A stretch of 64,000 nucleotides of DNA from Acholoe squamosa. Lineage: Eukaryota > Annelida > Polychaeta > Phyllodocida > Polynoidae. Numbering within the stretch: position 1 is the first letter of the stretch; each line of letters opens with the position of its first letter. The translations under genes were made by a program, and so were the position numbers. Positions 12,351 through 22,541 of this stretch are shown here, piece by piece. Location of the stretch: assembly GCA_949317995.1 (NCBI GenBank), contig OX439035.1, positions 84,259,959 to 84,323,958 of the forward strand, given 5' to 3'. The notes under the pieces were generated by a model. The model did no database searches. It had not been told where the DNA came from and saw only the letters and a program-made list of their open reading frames with translations.

Positions 12351-12536
12351 GGGGCCATCCATAAATGACGTAATGCAAAATTTGACCCATTTTTTACCCC
12401 ACCCCCTCCCCCTTTATCATGTTTTTTTTTTTGCCAATTTTGCAATGCTGAAGATATATGGAAAATTAGTTCTGTCATGCAGAGCCTGACCCACCCCCCT
12501 CCCCCCTCCAGCATGACGTCATTTGTGGATGGCCCC
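12351..12536. mobile_element. GGGGCCATCCATAAATGACG short transposon, TSD TAT
   Basis: This is the best-preserved copy of the family: GGGGCCATCCATAAATGACG on the left and its near complement on the right, flanked by TAT at 12348-12350 and 12537-12539. It is 186 bp and non-coding. Confidence 0.85.
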
Positions 12537-12859
12537 TATACAACTAATTTGTCATGAATGAGAAATATAACGACAGCAAAAGGAATATCTAATATAGCTA
12601 ATAAAAGCAGTGCATCGTGTTTGAAGAGTCAATTGGTATACGGACTTAGTTTGTTTAATTATCAGCCAATGAGACAATCCCAAAGATTCACTGCGGCCCT
12701 CTCGGGGGCTGACTCGTACCTATCTGATAGGTCTTATCAGTAGAACTCGATGGGAACAAGCTCCAGCAATGGCGGCGCCCATGGGACAACATGCTACCTC
12801 GTCATACCTAGGGGGCCAAGGGGGTTTTGGGTATTGGCTCAGCTGTAAAAGGTTGGTAT

Positions 12860-14029
12860 AGGTCAAATCCCACAACGTGAAAATGGGCAGCAAATCCTTG
12901 TGATATAGGATATGTGGTTGCTTAGCCGATATTGGGGTGGTGATATCGTCTAAAGGCCAAAACCCACTACGTGAAAAATGGGTATGAAATGTCTCTGATT
13001 CTGGATATCGGCAACATTGGACTCTTGCCAATTTCCTGAATCACAAGGGTACTCACTGCACTTCTTACCACTCCAAATCCGACTATAGCTGGTAGTAGCA
13101 GGGGAATCTCTGTGATTTTCATTAGTGCGCAGATGAGTTGCTAGAATGATTCACAGAGATAGAGTATTTGATATTAAAATCACAGTTGTCTCTGACTATT
13201 TTCTGTTATTTGCAATGGTCTCCTGCATAGCATAAACAAATGTAGCTTGCATAAATCCCAAGCAGTACCCCATTATGACTGTAGTATGTGGAACTTGGCT
13301 CCTGATTTATCAAAGACACACCTCTTCTTATTTCCTAGAAACTGTTGTATTCCTCTAAATCACAGGGATTTTGAGTCTATCACAGAGATTTCAAGCCCTT
13401 TGTGAGGAAAATATCAAAAACTTTTGATGTGCTATACTCCCTAAATACCAGCACTTTGACAGGGATTCTTAGCCTTTATGGGTCTTCCCTAGATGATATT
13501 ACCACCCCAATATCGGCTAAGCACCCACATATCCTATTTCACAACGATTTCCCAACCATTTTCACGTTGTGGGATTTGGCCTTAAGGAAGGCCTATAACA
13601 GGCTAATAACCCTTGCCAAAGTGCTGGTATTTGGGGAGTGAAATACATCAAAAATTTGATATTTTTCTCACAAGAGGCCAGAAATCTCTGTGATGTAGGG
13701 AAATTCCCTGTGATTTAGAGGAAAACAAGAATCTTTAGTAAATCACAAGACATCTGTATATTTTTCATAAATCAAGAAGTGCAGTGAGAACCTTTGTGAT
13801 TTAGGAAATTGGCAAGAGTCTAAGGTTGCCAATATCCAGAATCACAAACATTTCAGACCCATTTTTCGTGTAGTAAGATTTGGTCTACAGTGGCTAGTAG
13901 TGGGGTTTGAGAAAGGTAGGAGTGGTATGGGAACCCTTGTGAATTTTGTTTTTGACAAGACTCCAAGGATGCCGATATCCAGAATCACAGGCATTTTAGA
14001 CCCATTTTTCACGTAGTGGGAGTTGGCCT
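12860..14029. mobile_element. Compound subfamily B element, TSD TAT, hosting a B insertion
   Basis: Left end AGGTCAAATCCCACAACGTG, right end AGTTGGCCT, with TAT at 12857-12859 and 14030-14032. It contains the complete element at 12954-13582, an internal deletion relative to the copy at 20069-20697, and a second internal right terminus at about 13886, so its right side is compound. Confidence 0.65.
12954..13582. mobile_element. Subfamily B full-length element E1, 629 bp, TSD TAA
   Basis: Ends AGGCCAAAACCCACTACG and GTTGTGGGATTTGGCCT, with TAA at 12951-12953 and 13583-13585. It is inserted in another B element; the uninterrupted version of that target, with one TAA, is at 20160-20162. Repeated inner words are CTCTGTGATTT and ACAAGGATT-like blocks in both orientations. 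No transposase is encoded. Confidence 0.9.
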
Positions 14030-14522
14030 TATGTTCTTTTGATAGCTAGGACCCATTACTGGGACCCATTATAAGTAGACTCTACCACCTTTTGCTAAGG
14101 GTACTAAATGTTCCCTAGCTTGGGCCCTATTTTAACTCTATATATTCAGTCTTATTTCATTATAAGTGGATGAAGATGAAATATCCGCGAGAATCCAATA
14201 ATTATCATTTCAGTGGAAATGGGTCCAATATTCCCCTTCATCTCATATGGGCAAAACTAATTGAGAAGGTTGTAAGTTCTTCGTGCTTGTATTGAACAAG
14301 TAACCAATGGATAATAACTAAGGCTAATAACACTCGGCCTACGGCCTCATGTCATTATCCTTCACTAACCCACACTCGTCATGAGTTATCCATTGACTAC
14401 TTATTTTATACCATGAAACCAATAAATAATCAATAGAATACCAATGAATTCAATTTTAAAACAAAAATTATTCCCCCTCCCCGGGACTCGATGCCAGCCA
14501 TAGTGTGTGTACACAGGTACAG

Positions 14523-14905
14523 ACACCTCGTCGCCCGGCAGCGGACAGTGACAGCGGCCGTCTCGGCTAGGCTTGGCAGCGGCACACAGCGAAAAATAGT
14601 GTACATACACCTCCTCTCCCGGCAGCGGACAGCGGCAGCACACACGGCGAAAAAAGACGCGTCTCGTGGTTATGTTTGTGTAGAATACACCTCGTCGCCC
14701 GGCAGCGGACAGCGGCAGCGCACACGGCGAAAAAAGACGCGTCTCGTGGTTATGTTTGTGTAGAATACACCTCGTCGCCCGGCAGCGGACAGCTAAAGCT
14801 TTGAATGTGTCTCGCTGTTATATTTGTGTATAATACACCTCCTCGCCTGGCAGCGGACAGCGACAGCGCACACGGCGAAAAAAGAAGCTTCTCGCTGTTA
14901 TGTTT
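14523..14905. repeat. GC-rich ~75-bp minisatellite, unit 1
   Basis: About five imperfect copies of a unit with CACCTCGTCGCCCGGCAGCG, GACAGCGGCAGCGCACACGG and a CTCGTGGTTATGTTTGTG tail. CpG-rich in an AT-rich setting. It ends a few bases before a tRNA-like stretch. Confidence 0.8.
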
Positions 14906-14911
14906 CTGTCA

Positions 14912-14980
14912 GTCCCTGTGGCGCAATGCATAGGGAGTTGGATTAGGGATCTGAGACTGTAGGTTCGAGCCCTGCCCTGG
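14912..14980 (+). repeat. tRNA-like stretch (SINE head), unit 1
   Basis: GTCCCTGTGGCGCAATGCAT resembles an acceptor and D arm with an A box, and AGGTTCGAGCC a B box. The anticodon region does not form a clean stem and the acceptor ends do not pair, so it is taken as a tRNA-derived SINE head rather than a tRNA gene. Confidence 0.5.
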
Positions 14981-15050
14981 CCTGGAAAATTTCGTGGGTT
15001 TTAACATGTAACATATGACATGGAAGGACATGAGAGGTGTGCGGTTATCC

Positions 15051-15113
15051 TGGATAACCCCACGCCTTACATGGATAACCGCACGCCTTACATGGATAAC
15101 TGCACGCCTTACA
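15051..15113. repeat. 3 x 21-bp repeat, unit 1
   Basis: Three consecutive 21-base copies of TGGATAACCGCACGCCTTAC plus A, differing only at one or two bases. Confidence 0.85.
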
Positions 15114-15323
15114 AAATTGATGCTAAAGTATACAGGGTGTGCAATATCGACAGATATGTGTATGGGAATAGCCACGAAAAAGCACTGTGTAAGCCAGAAA
15201 TCGTGGTATAAAGGGAGACATCCTGCTATAGAGTCACTGCCTATATATCAACATACATGCATGTGTACAGTTTAGAAATTTACTGTTGAATTTATGGAGG
15301 ATCAGCCTAAATTAGGGCAGTAT

Positions 15324-15795
15324 AGGCCGAATCCCACAATGCGAAAAAACATCCCAATATCCTTGTGATTTAGGAATATGGTGATCCTTAGCTGACAATG
15401 GAGGAGTAACATCGAGTGTCTAAGGAAGGGTTATAGCGGCTAAGGAGCCTTGTCAAAGTGTTGATTTTTATGGAGGGGAACACATCAAAGGTTTTTGATA
15501 TTTTCTTCAGAAAAGGCCAGAAATCTCGGTGAATTTGTCTCAGGTCATGACTTCCAAGCTAAATGATGTATTTCACAGTGATTTACTGCCCAGTAACATC
15601 AATAGAATCAAAATCACAGAGATCCAACAGACAAAAGCAGCAATAGAATCAAAATTACAGAGATGTTTTGCCCAATATTGACTAGCAGTGGGATATGGAT
15701 CTATAAGGAGGTGCTGTATTATCAATCATTGTGATATAAAAATAATAGCAAGATTTCAGGTCTGCAGATGCTTAAATCACAAGGGGGTCTGGGCC
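15324..15795. mobile_element. Subfamily B element, right part lost, unit 1
   Basis: It starts AGGCCGAATCCCACAATGCG after TAT and follows the B pattern (AAATCTCGGTGAATTTG, TCACAGAGATCC) to AAATCACAAGGGGGTCTGGG. No matching right end was found. Confidence 0.6.
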
Positions 15796-15974
15796 CCGTC
15801 CCTACCCCGCTTTCCTATGCCAATGGACCCAATGTTTTTTTTGTTTGTTTTTTTTTATCATGGGAGCTAAGCTTGGACGGTGCTTCAATGTTGGCCTATG
15901 ATTGTGTTTGGACGTTGTAATGTGTTTAGACTGAAAGATTGATTGAAGATTTATTAACGTAAACTTCTTATATA

Positions 15975-16603
15975 AGGCCAAATCCCACTACGTGAAAAAT
16001 GGGTCTGAAATGTCTGTGATTCTGGATATCGGCAACATTAGACTCTTGCCAATTTCCTAAATCACAAGGGTACTCACTGCACTTCTTACCACTCAAAATC
16101 TGACTATAGCTGATAGTAGCAGGGGAATCTCTGTGATTTTCATTACTGCACAGATGAGTTGCTAGAATGATTCACAGAGATAGAGTATTTGATATTAAAA
16201 TCACAGTTATCTCTGACTATTTTCTGTGGTTTGCAATGGTCTCCTGCATAGCATAAACAAATGTAGCTTGCATAAATCCCAAGCAGTACCCCATTATGAC
16301 TGTAGTATGTGGTACTTGGCTCCTGATTTATCAAAGACACACCTCTTCTGATTTCCTAGAAACTGTTGTTTTCCTCTAAATCACAGGGATTTTGAGTCTA
16401 TCACAGAGATTTCAAGCCCTTTGTGAAGAAAATATCAAAAACTTTTGATGTACTATACTCCCTAAATACCAGCACTTTGACAGGGATTCTTAGCCTTTAT
16501 AGGTCTTCCCTAGATGATATTACCACCCCAATATCGGCTAAGCACCCACATATCCTATTTCACAACGATTTCCCAACCATTTTCACGTTGTGGGATTTGG
16601 CCT
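15975..16603. mobile_element. Subfamily B element E2, hybrid of E1 and E3
   Basis: 629 bp. It is flanked by ATA on the left (as E3) and TAA on the right (as E1). Left of position 16501 its diagnostic bases agree with E3; from 16567 on (CGATTTCCCAACC) they agree with E1. It is the recombinant element between the two tandem units. Confidence 0.9.
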
Positions 16604-17545
16604 TAAGGAAGGCCTATAACAGGCTAATAACCCTTGCCAAAGTGCTGGTATTTGGGGAGTGAAATACATCAAAAGTTTTTGATATTTTTCTCACAAGAGG
16701 CCAGAAATCTCTGTGATGTAGGGAAATTCCCTGTGATTTAGAGGAAAACAAGAATCTTTAGTAAATCACAAGACATCTGTATATTTTTCATAAATCAAGA
16801 AGTGCAGTGAGAACCTTTGTGATTTAGGAAATTGGCAAGAGTCTAAGGTTGCCAATATCCAGAATCACAAACATTTCAGACCCATTTTTCGTGTAGTAAG
16901 ATTTGGTCTACAGTGGCTAGTAGTGGGGTTTGAGAAAGGTAGGAGTGGTATGGGAACCCTTGTGAATTTTGTTTTTGACAAGACTCCAAGGATGCCGATA
17001 TCCAGAATCACAGGCATTTTAGACCCATTTTTCACGTAGTGGGAGTTGGCCTTATGTTCTTTTGATAGCTAGGACCCATTACTGGGACCCATTATAAGTA
17101 GACTCTACCACCTTTTGCTAAGGGTACTAAATGTTCCCTAGCTTGGGCCCTATTTTAACTCTATATATTCAGTCTTATTTCATTATAAGTGGATGAAGAT
17201 GAAATATCCGCGAGAATCCAATAATTATCATTTCAGTGGAAAGGGGTCCAATATTCCCCTTCATCTCATATGGGCAAAACTAATTGAGAAGGTTGTAAGT
17301 TCTTCGTGCTTGTATTGAACAAGTAACCAATGGATAATAACTAAGGCTAATAACACTCGGCCTACGGCCTCATGTCATTATCCTTCACTAACCCACACTC
17401 GTCATGAGTTATCCATTGACTACTTATTTTATACCATGAAACCAATAAATAATCAATAGAATACCAATGAATTCAATTTTAAAACAAAAATTATTCCCCT
17501 TCCCCGGGACTCGATGCCAGCCATAGTGTGTGTACACAGGTACAT

Positions 17546-17928
17546 ACACCTCGTCGCCCGGCAGCGGACAGTGACAGCGGCCGTCTCGGCTAGGCTTGGC
17601 AGCGGCACACAGCGAAAAATAGTGTACATACACCTCCTCTCCCGGCAGCGGACAGCGGCAGCACACACGGCGAAAAAAGACGCGTCTTGTGGTTATGTTT
17701 GTGTAGAATACACCTCGTCGCCCTGCAGCGGACAGCGGCAGCGCACACGGCGAAAAAAGACGCGTCTCGTGGTTATGTTTGTGTAGAATACACCTCGTCG
17801 CCCGGCAGCGGACAGCTAAAGCTTTGAATGCGTCTCGCTGTTATATTTGTGTATAATACACCTCCTCGCCTGGCAGCGGACAGCGACAGCGCACACGGCG
17901 AAAAAAGAAGCTTCTCGCTGTTATGTTT
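17546..17928. repeat. GC-rich ~75-bp minisatellite, unit 2
   Basis: Duplicate of the array at 14523-14905, with a few substitutions (for example CGCCCTGCAG for CGCCCGGCAG). Confidence 0.8.
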
Positions 17929-17934
17929 CTGTCA

Positions 17935-18003
17935 GTCCCTGTGGCGCAATGCATAGGGAGTTGGATTAGGGATCTGAGACTGTAGGTTCGAGCCCTGCCC
18001 TGG
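17935..18003 (+). repeat. tRNA-like stretch (SINE head), unit 2
   Basis: Second copy of the stretch at 14912-14980, identical by eye. Confidence 0.5.
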
Positions 18004-18073
18004 CCTGGAAAATTTCGTGGGTTTTAACATGTAACATATGACATGGAAGGACATGAGAGGTGTGCGGTTATCC

Positions 18074-18136
18074 TGGATAACCCCACGCCTTACATGGATA
18101 ACCGCACGCCTTACATGGATAACTGCACGCCTTACA
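18074..18136. repeat. 3 x 21-bp repeat, unit 2
   Basis: Second copy of the TGGATAACC repeat in the tandem duplication. Confidence 0.85.
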
Positions 18137-18346
18137 AAATTGATGCTAAAGTATACAGGGTGTGCAATATCGACAGATATGTGTATGGGAATAGCCACGA
18201 AAAAGCACTGTGTAAGCCAGAAATCGTGGTATAAAGGGAGACATCCTGCTATAGAGTCACTGCCTATATATCAACATACATGCATGTGTACAGTTTAGAA
18301 ATCTACTGTTGAATTTATGGAGGATCAGCCTAAATTAGGGCAGTAT

Positions 18347-18818
18347 AGGCCGAATCCCACAATGCGAAAAAACATCCCAATATCCTTGTGATTTAGGAAT
18401 ACGGTGATCCTTAGCTGACAATGGAGGAGTAACATCGAGTGTCTAAGGAAGGGTTATAGCGGCTAAGGAGCCTTGTCAAAGTGTTGATTTTTATGGAGGG
18501 GAACACATCAAAGGTTTTTGATATTTTCTTCAGAAAAGGCCAGAAATCTCGGTGAATTTGTCTCAGGTCATGACTTCCAAGCTAAATGATGTATTTCACA
18601 GTGATTTACTGCCCAGTAACATCAATAGAATCAAAATCACAGAGATCCAACAGACAAAAGCAGCAATAGAATCAAAATTACAGAGATGTTTTGCCCAATA
18701 TTGACTAGCAGTGGGATATGGATCTATAAGGAGGTGCTGTATTATCAATCATTGTGATATAAAAATAATAGCAAGATTTCAGGTCTGCAGATGCTTAAAT
18801 CACAAGGGGGTCTGGGCC
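18347..18818. mobile_element. Subfamily B element, right part lost, unit 2
   Basis: Duplicate of the truncated element at 15324-15795. Confidence 0.6.
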
Positions 18819-18997
18819 CCGTCCCTACCCCGCTTTCCTATGCCAATGGACCCAATGTTTTTTTTGTTTGTTTTTTTTTATCATGGGAGCTAAGCTTGGA
18901 CGGTGCTTCAATGTTGGCCTATGATTGTGTTTGGACGTTGTAATGTGTTTAGACTGAAAGATTGATTGAAGATTTATTAACGTAAACTTCTTATATA

Positions 18998-19626
18998 AGG
19001 CCAAATCCCACTACGTGAAAAATGGGTCTGAAATGTCTGTGATTCTGGATATCGGCAACATTAGACTCTTGCCAATTTCCTAAATCACAAGGGTACTCAC
19101 TGCACTTCTTACCACTCAAAATCTGACTATAGCTGATAGAAGCAGGGGAATCTCTGTGATTTTCATTACTGCACAGATGAGTTGCTAGAATGATTCACAG
19201 AGATAGAGTATTTGATATTAAAATCACAGTTATCTCTGACCATTTTCTGTGGTTTGCAATGGTCTCCTGCATAGCATAAACAAATGTAGCTTGCATAAAT
19301 CCCAAGCAGTACCCCATTATGACTGTAGTATGTGGTACTTGGCTCCTGATTTATCAAAGACACACCTCTTCTGATTTCCTAGAAACTGTTGTTTTCCTCT
19401 AAATCACAGTCTATCACAGTCTATCACAGAGATTTCAAGCCCTTTGTGAAGAAAATATCAAAAACTTTTGATGTACTATACTCCCTAAATACCAGCACTT
19501 TGACAGGGATTCTTAGCCTTTATAGGTCTTCCCTAGATGATATTACCACCCCAATATCGGCTAAGCACCCACATATCCTATTTCACAACAATTTCCTGAC
19601 CATTTTCACGTTGTGGGATTTGGCCT
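18998..19626. mobile_element. Subfamily B full-length element E3, 629 bp, TSD ATA
   Basis: Ends AGGCCAAATCCCACTACGTG and GTTGTGGGATTTGGCCT, with ATA at 18995-18997 and 19627-19629. It has private changes (TCTATCACAGTCTATCACAG instead of the version with GGGATTTTGAG) and marks the right edge of the tandem duplication. Confidence 0.9.
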
Positions 19627-20068
19627 ATATTGAGGTGAGCTTTATACAAAATATGTTACCCAGGTTCACACAAGTTATATGAATCTGAAACACATAAAAG
19701 AAATATGGAATACACTCATAACTGTCCATATATACAACATATAAAAGTATTTTCACTTATTTACCTTTTTCATGAATTCCTCGAGACAAAGCATTCTACT
19801 CAAAAGATCCCAGAGGATTTTCCCTCGATTGGCAGGACTCTCTCCCAGGGACTAAAGGCCAAATCCCACAATGCGAAAATGGCCATAAAATCCTTGTGAT
19901 TTATGCATGCAATGTTCCTTAGCTGATATTGGATGGTAATATTGTCTAAGTAGGGCCTATAACGGCTGAGGAGCCTTGCCAAAGTTTTAATTTTTATACA
20001 GTAGAACATATCAAATATTTTTGATATTTTCTTCAGAAAAGGTCAGAAATCTCTGTGAATTTGTCTGA

Positions 20069-20697
20069 AGGCCAAATCCCACAATGTGAAAATGGGCAGA
20101 AAATCATCGTGATATAGGATATGTGGTTGCTTAGCCGATATTGGGGTGGTAATATCATCTAAGGAAGGCCTATAACGGCTAATAACCCTTGCCAAAGTGC
20201 TGGTATTTTGGGAGTGAAATACATCAAAAGTTTTTGATATTTTCTTCACAAAGGGCCAGAAATCTCTGTGATAAACTGAAAATCCCTGTGATTTAGAAGA
20301 AAAGAACAGTTTCTAGAAAATCACAAGAGGTATGTCTTTGATAAATCAGGAGCCAAGTTCCACATACTACACTTATAAGGGGGTTCTGCTTGTGATTTAT
20401 ATGAGCTACATTTGTTTATGCTATGCAGGAGACCATTACAAACTGAAAAAAACAGTCAGGGACAACTTTGCTTTTGATATCAAATACTCTATCCCTGTGA
20501 ATCATAATAACAATGCGTCTGTGCAGTAATGAAAATCACAGAGATTACCCTCCTACTATCAGCTATAGTGGGATTTGGAGTGGGGAGAAGTGCAGTGAGA
20601 ACCTTTGTGATTTAGGAAATTGGCAAGAGTCCAAGGTTGCCAATATCCAGAATCACAAACATTTCAGACCCATTTTTCGTGTAGTGGGATTTGGTCT
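20069..20697. mobile_element. Subfamily B full-length element, 629 bp, TSD TGA
   Basis: Ends AGGCCAAATCCCACAATGTG and GTGGGATTTGGTCT, with TGA at 20066-20068 and 20698-20700. It is in the opposite orientation to E1. It contains the uninterrupted ATCATCTAAGGAAGGCC that serves as the empty site for E1. Confidence 0.9.
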
Positions 20698-20913
20698 TGA
20701 GGTCATGATTTACCAGCAAAGAGATGTATTTCACAATGCTTTACTGCCTAATAACAGCAATTAAATCAAAATCACAGAGATCCAGCGGTCAAAAGCAGCA
20801 ATAGAATCAAAATCACAGGGATGTACTGCCCAATATTGGTTAGCAGTGGGACGTGAGTATGGAGTAGTGGGGTGAGAACCCTTGTGATTTAGGAAATTGA
20901 CAAGAGTCCATGA

Positions 20914-21194
20914 GTAAGAGTGAGTGAGTAATGGTTGTTTAACGCCAAGCCAACAGCTAAGGTCATATTCATGGCGGAAAAAGTACATTAGACATCACGT
21001 CACAAAGGAATACATGTGCCTGTGCCCGTGCATATGGACACCAGACACATGTAAGAAAGAGGGGACAGGAAAGAGGAGATTCAAGGAACGAATATGTGCC
21101 AGTGCCCGCGCATATGGACACCACCCACACTCAGAGAGGATAGAAAAGCAAGACATAGACCCCTTTTAAAGATGGCCTGGGGCTGGGGAGGCCC
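20914..21194 (-). mobile_element. SINE-like retroposon with (ACTC)n tail, 15-bp TSD
   Basis: It is bounded by a perfect 15-base direct repeat, GACAAGAGTCCATGA, at 20899-20913 and 21195-21209. Read on the minus strand it begins GGGCCTCCCCAGCCC and ends in a short ACTC run. Core words (CAGTGCCCGCGCATATG, ACATAGACCCCTTTT) recur at 53453-53630 and 63150-63332. It holds an internal part-duplication (two copies of CCCGCGCATATGGACACCA-like sequence). No tRNA head was recognised. Confidence 0.75.
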
Positions 21195-21628
21195 GACAAG
21201 AGTCCATGACTGCCTATGTCCAGAATCACAGACATTTCAGACCCATTTTTCACGTAGTGGGATTCGCCCTTAATGGGGACCTATACCGAACGCCATCCAA
21301 AACAATTTTGCAGTGCAGGCATATTCCACCTGTAGATCTTGCATATATATGCAATAATCATTGTAGCTCTGTGTCAAACATCTGATATGTTAAACACAGA
21401 AAGTAAGAGAGACTTCAATATACTGTTACTTACATTTGTCACCCTCAAAGTACTGACTGTCAACCTCGACATATTGAAAGAAGGGCAAACAAATACCTTG
21501 CCTCTGTGAAAACTGCATTCTTTGGCAAGTGTCCATGATTGTTTTGGTTGACTGGGAGTTGGAAATTGGGACATACACCATGGTGCAATCACAAAGGAAT
21601 GCTGCTTTCTTTCATTTGTTGGCCTATA

Positions 21629-22538
21629 AGGCCAACTCCCACTACGCGAAAAATGGGTCTAAAACGCCTGTGATTCTGGATATCGACAGCCTTGGAGTCT
21701 TGTCAAAAACAAAATTCACAAGGGTTCCCATACCACTCCTACCTTTCTCAAACTCCACTACTAGCCACTATGGGAAGGGAAATGTCTGTAATATTCATCT
21801 CTGTACTGACTAGTTGCTACTTTGATTCACAAGTACAACATTCTTATGGCTATAGTGTGTGGAACTTGGGTCCTGATTTATGAAAAATATATAGATCTCT
21901 TGTGATTTACTAAAGATTCTTGTTTTCCTCTAAATCACAGGGAATTTTCCCTATATCACAGAGATTTCTGGCCTCTTGTGAGAAAAATATCAAAAACTTT
22001 TGATGTATTTCACTCCCCAAATACCAGCACTTTGGCAATGGTTATTTGCCCGTTATAGGCCTCCTTTAGACGATATCCCCACCCCAATATCGGCTAAGCA
22101 ACCACATATCCTATATCACAAGGATTTTCTGGCCATTTTCACATTGTGGGATTTGACCTTATGGGAAGGGAAATATCTGTGATATTCATCTCTCTACTGA
22201 CTAGTTGCTACTTTGATTCACAAGTACAACATTCTTATGGCTATAGTGTGTGGAACTTGGGTCCTGATCTATGAAAAATATACAGACCTCTTGTGATTTA
22301 CTAGAGATTCTTGTTTTCCTCTAAATCACAGGGAATTTCCCTATATCACAGAGATTTCTGGCCTCTTGTGAGAAAAATATCAAAAACTTTTAATGTATTC
22401 CACTTCTAAAATAACAACACTTTGGCAAGGGTTCTTAGCTGTTATTGGACTTCCTTGGGCGATAATACCACCCTAAATATCGGCTGAATAATAACATATC
22501 CTACATCACAAGGATTTTCGTGTTGTGGGATTTGGCCT
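21629..22538. mobile_element. Subfamily B element with duplicated right half, TSD ATA
   Basis: One left end (AGGCCAACTCCCACTACGCG) but two right ends, at 22159 and 22538. The stretch from ATGGGAAGGGAAAT is repeated at 21770 and 22161 (period 391). ATA flanks the outermost ends at 21626-21628 and 22539-22541. Confidence 0.75.
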
Positions 22539-22541
22539 ATA

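Larger units (their letters stand above)
12954..19626. repeat. 3.02-kb tandem duplication, two units plus a partial third
   Basis: Unit 1 is 12954-15974 (3021 bp), unit 2 is 15975-18997 (3023 bp), and a partial third unit, 18998-19626, consists only of the leading element. The segments between elements differ at about ten positions in 2.39 kb by eye, so the duplication is recent. Each unit is headed by a 629-bp subfamily B element and carries the same GC-rich minisatellite, tRNA-like stretch and 21-bp repeat. Short open frames recur in the units only because the DNA is duplicated. Confidence 0.95.
19856..21270. mobile_element. Subfamily B element carrying two insertions, TSD TAA
   Basis: Left end AGGCCAAATCCCACAATGCG, right end TAGTGGGATTCGCCCT, with TAA at 19853-19855 and 21271-21273. 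It hosts the B element at 20069-20697 and the SINE at 20914-21194. Removing both leaves about 490 bp of B-like sequence. Confidence 0.75.

Noticed and set aside
14401-14763. Overlapping open frames on both strands in the GC-rich stretch, repeated at 17424-17786
   Set aside because: They translate a ~75-bp minisatellite and recur only because of the 3.02-kb duplication. No protein features.
14912-14980. Possible tRNA gene with A- and B-box words
   Set aside because: The acceptor ends do not pair and the anticodon arm is not regular, and it is embedded in repeat DNA. Taken as a tRNA-derived repeat head.
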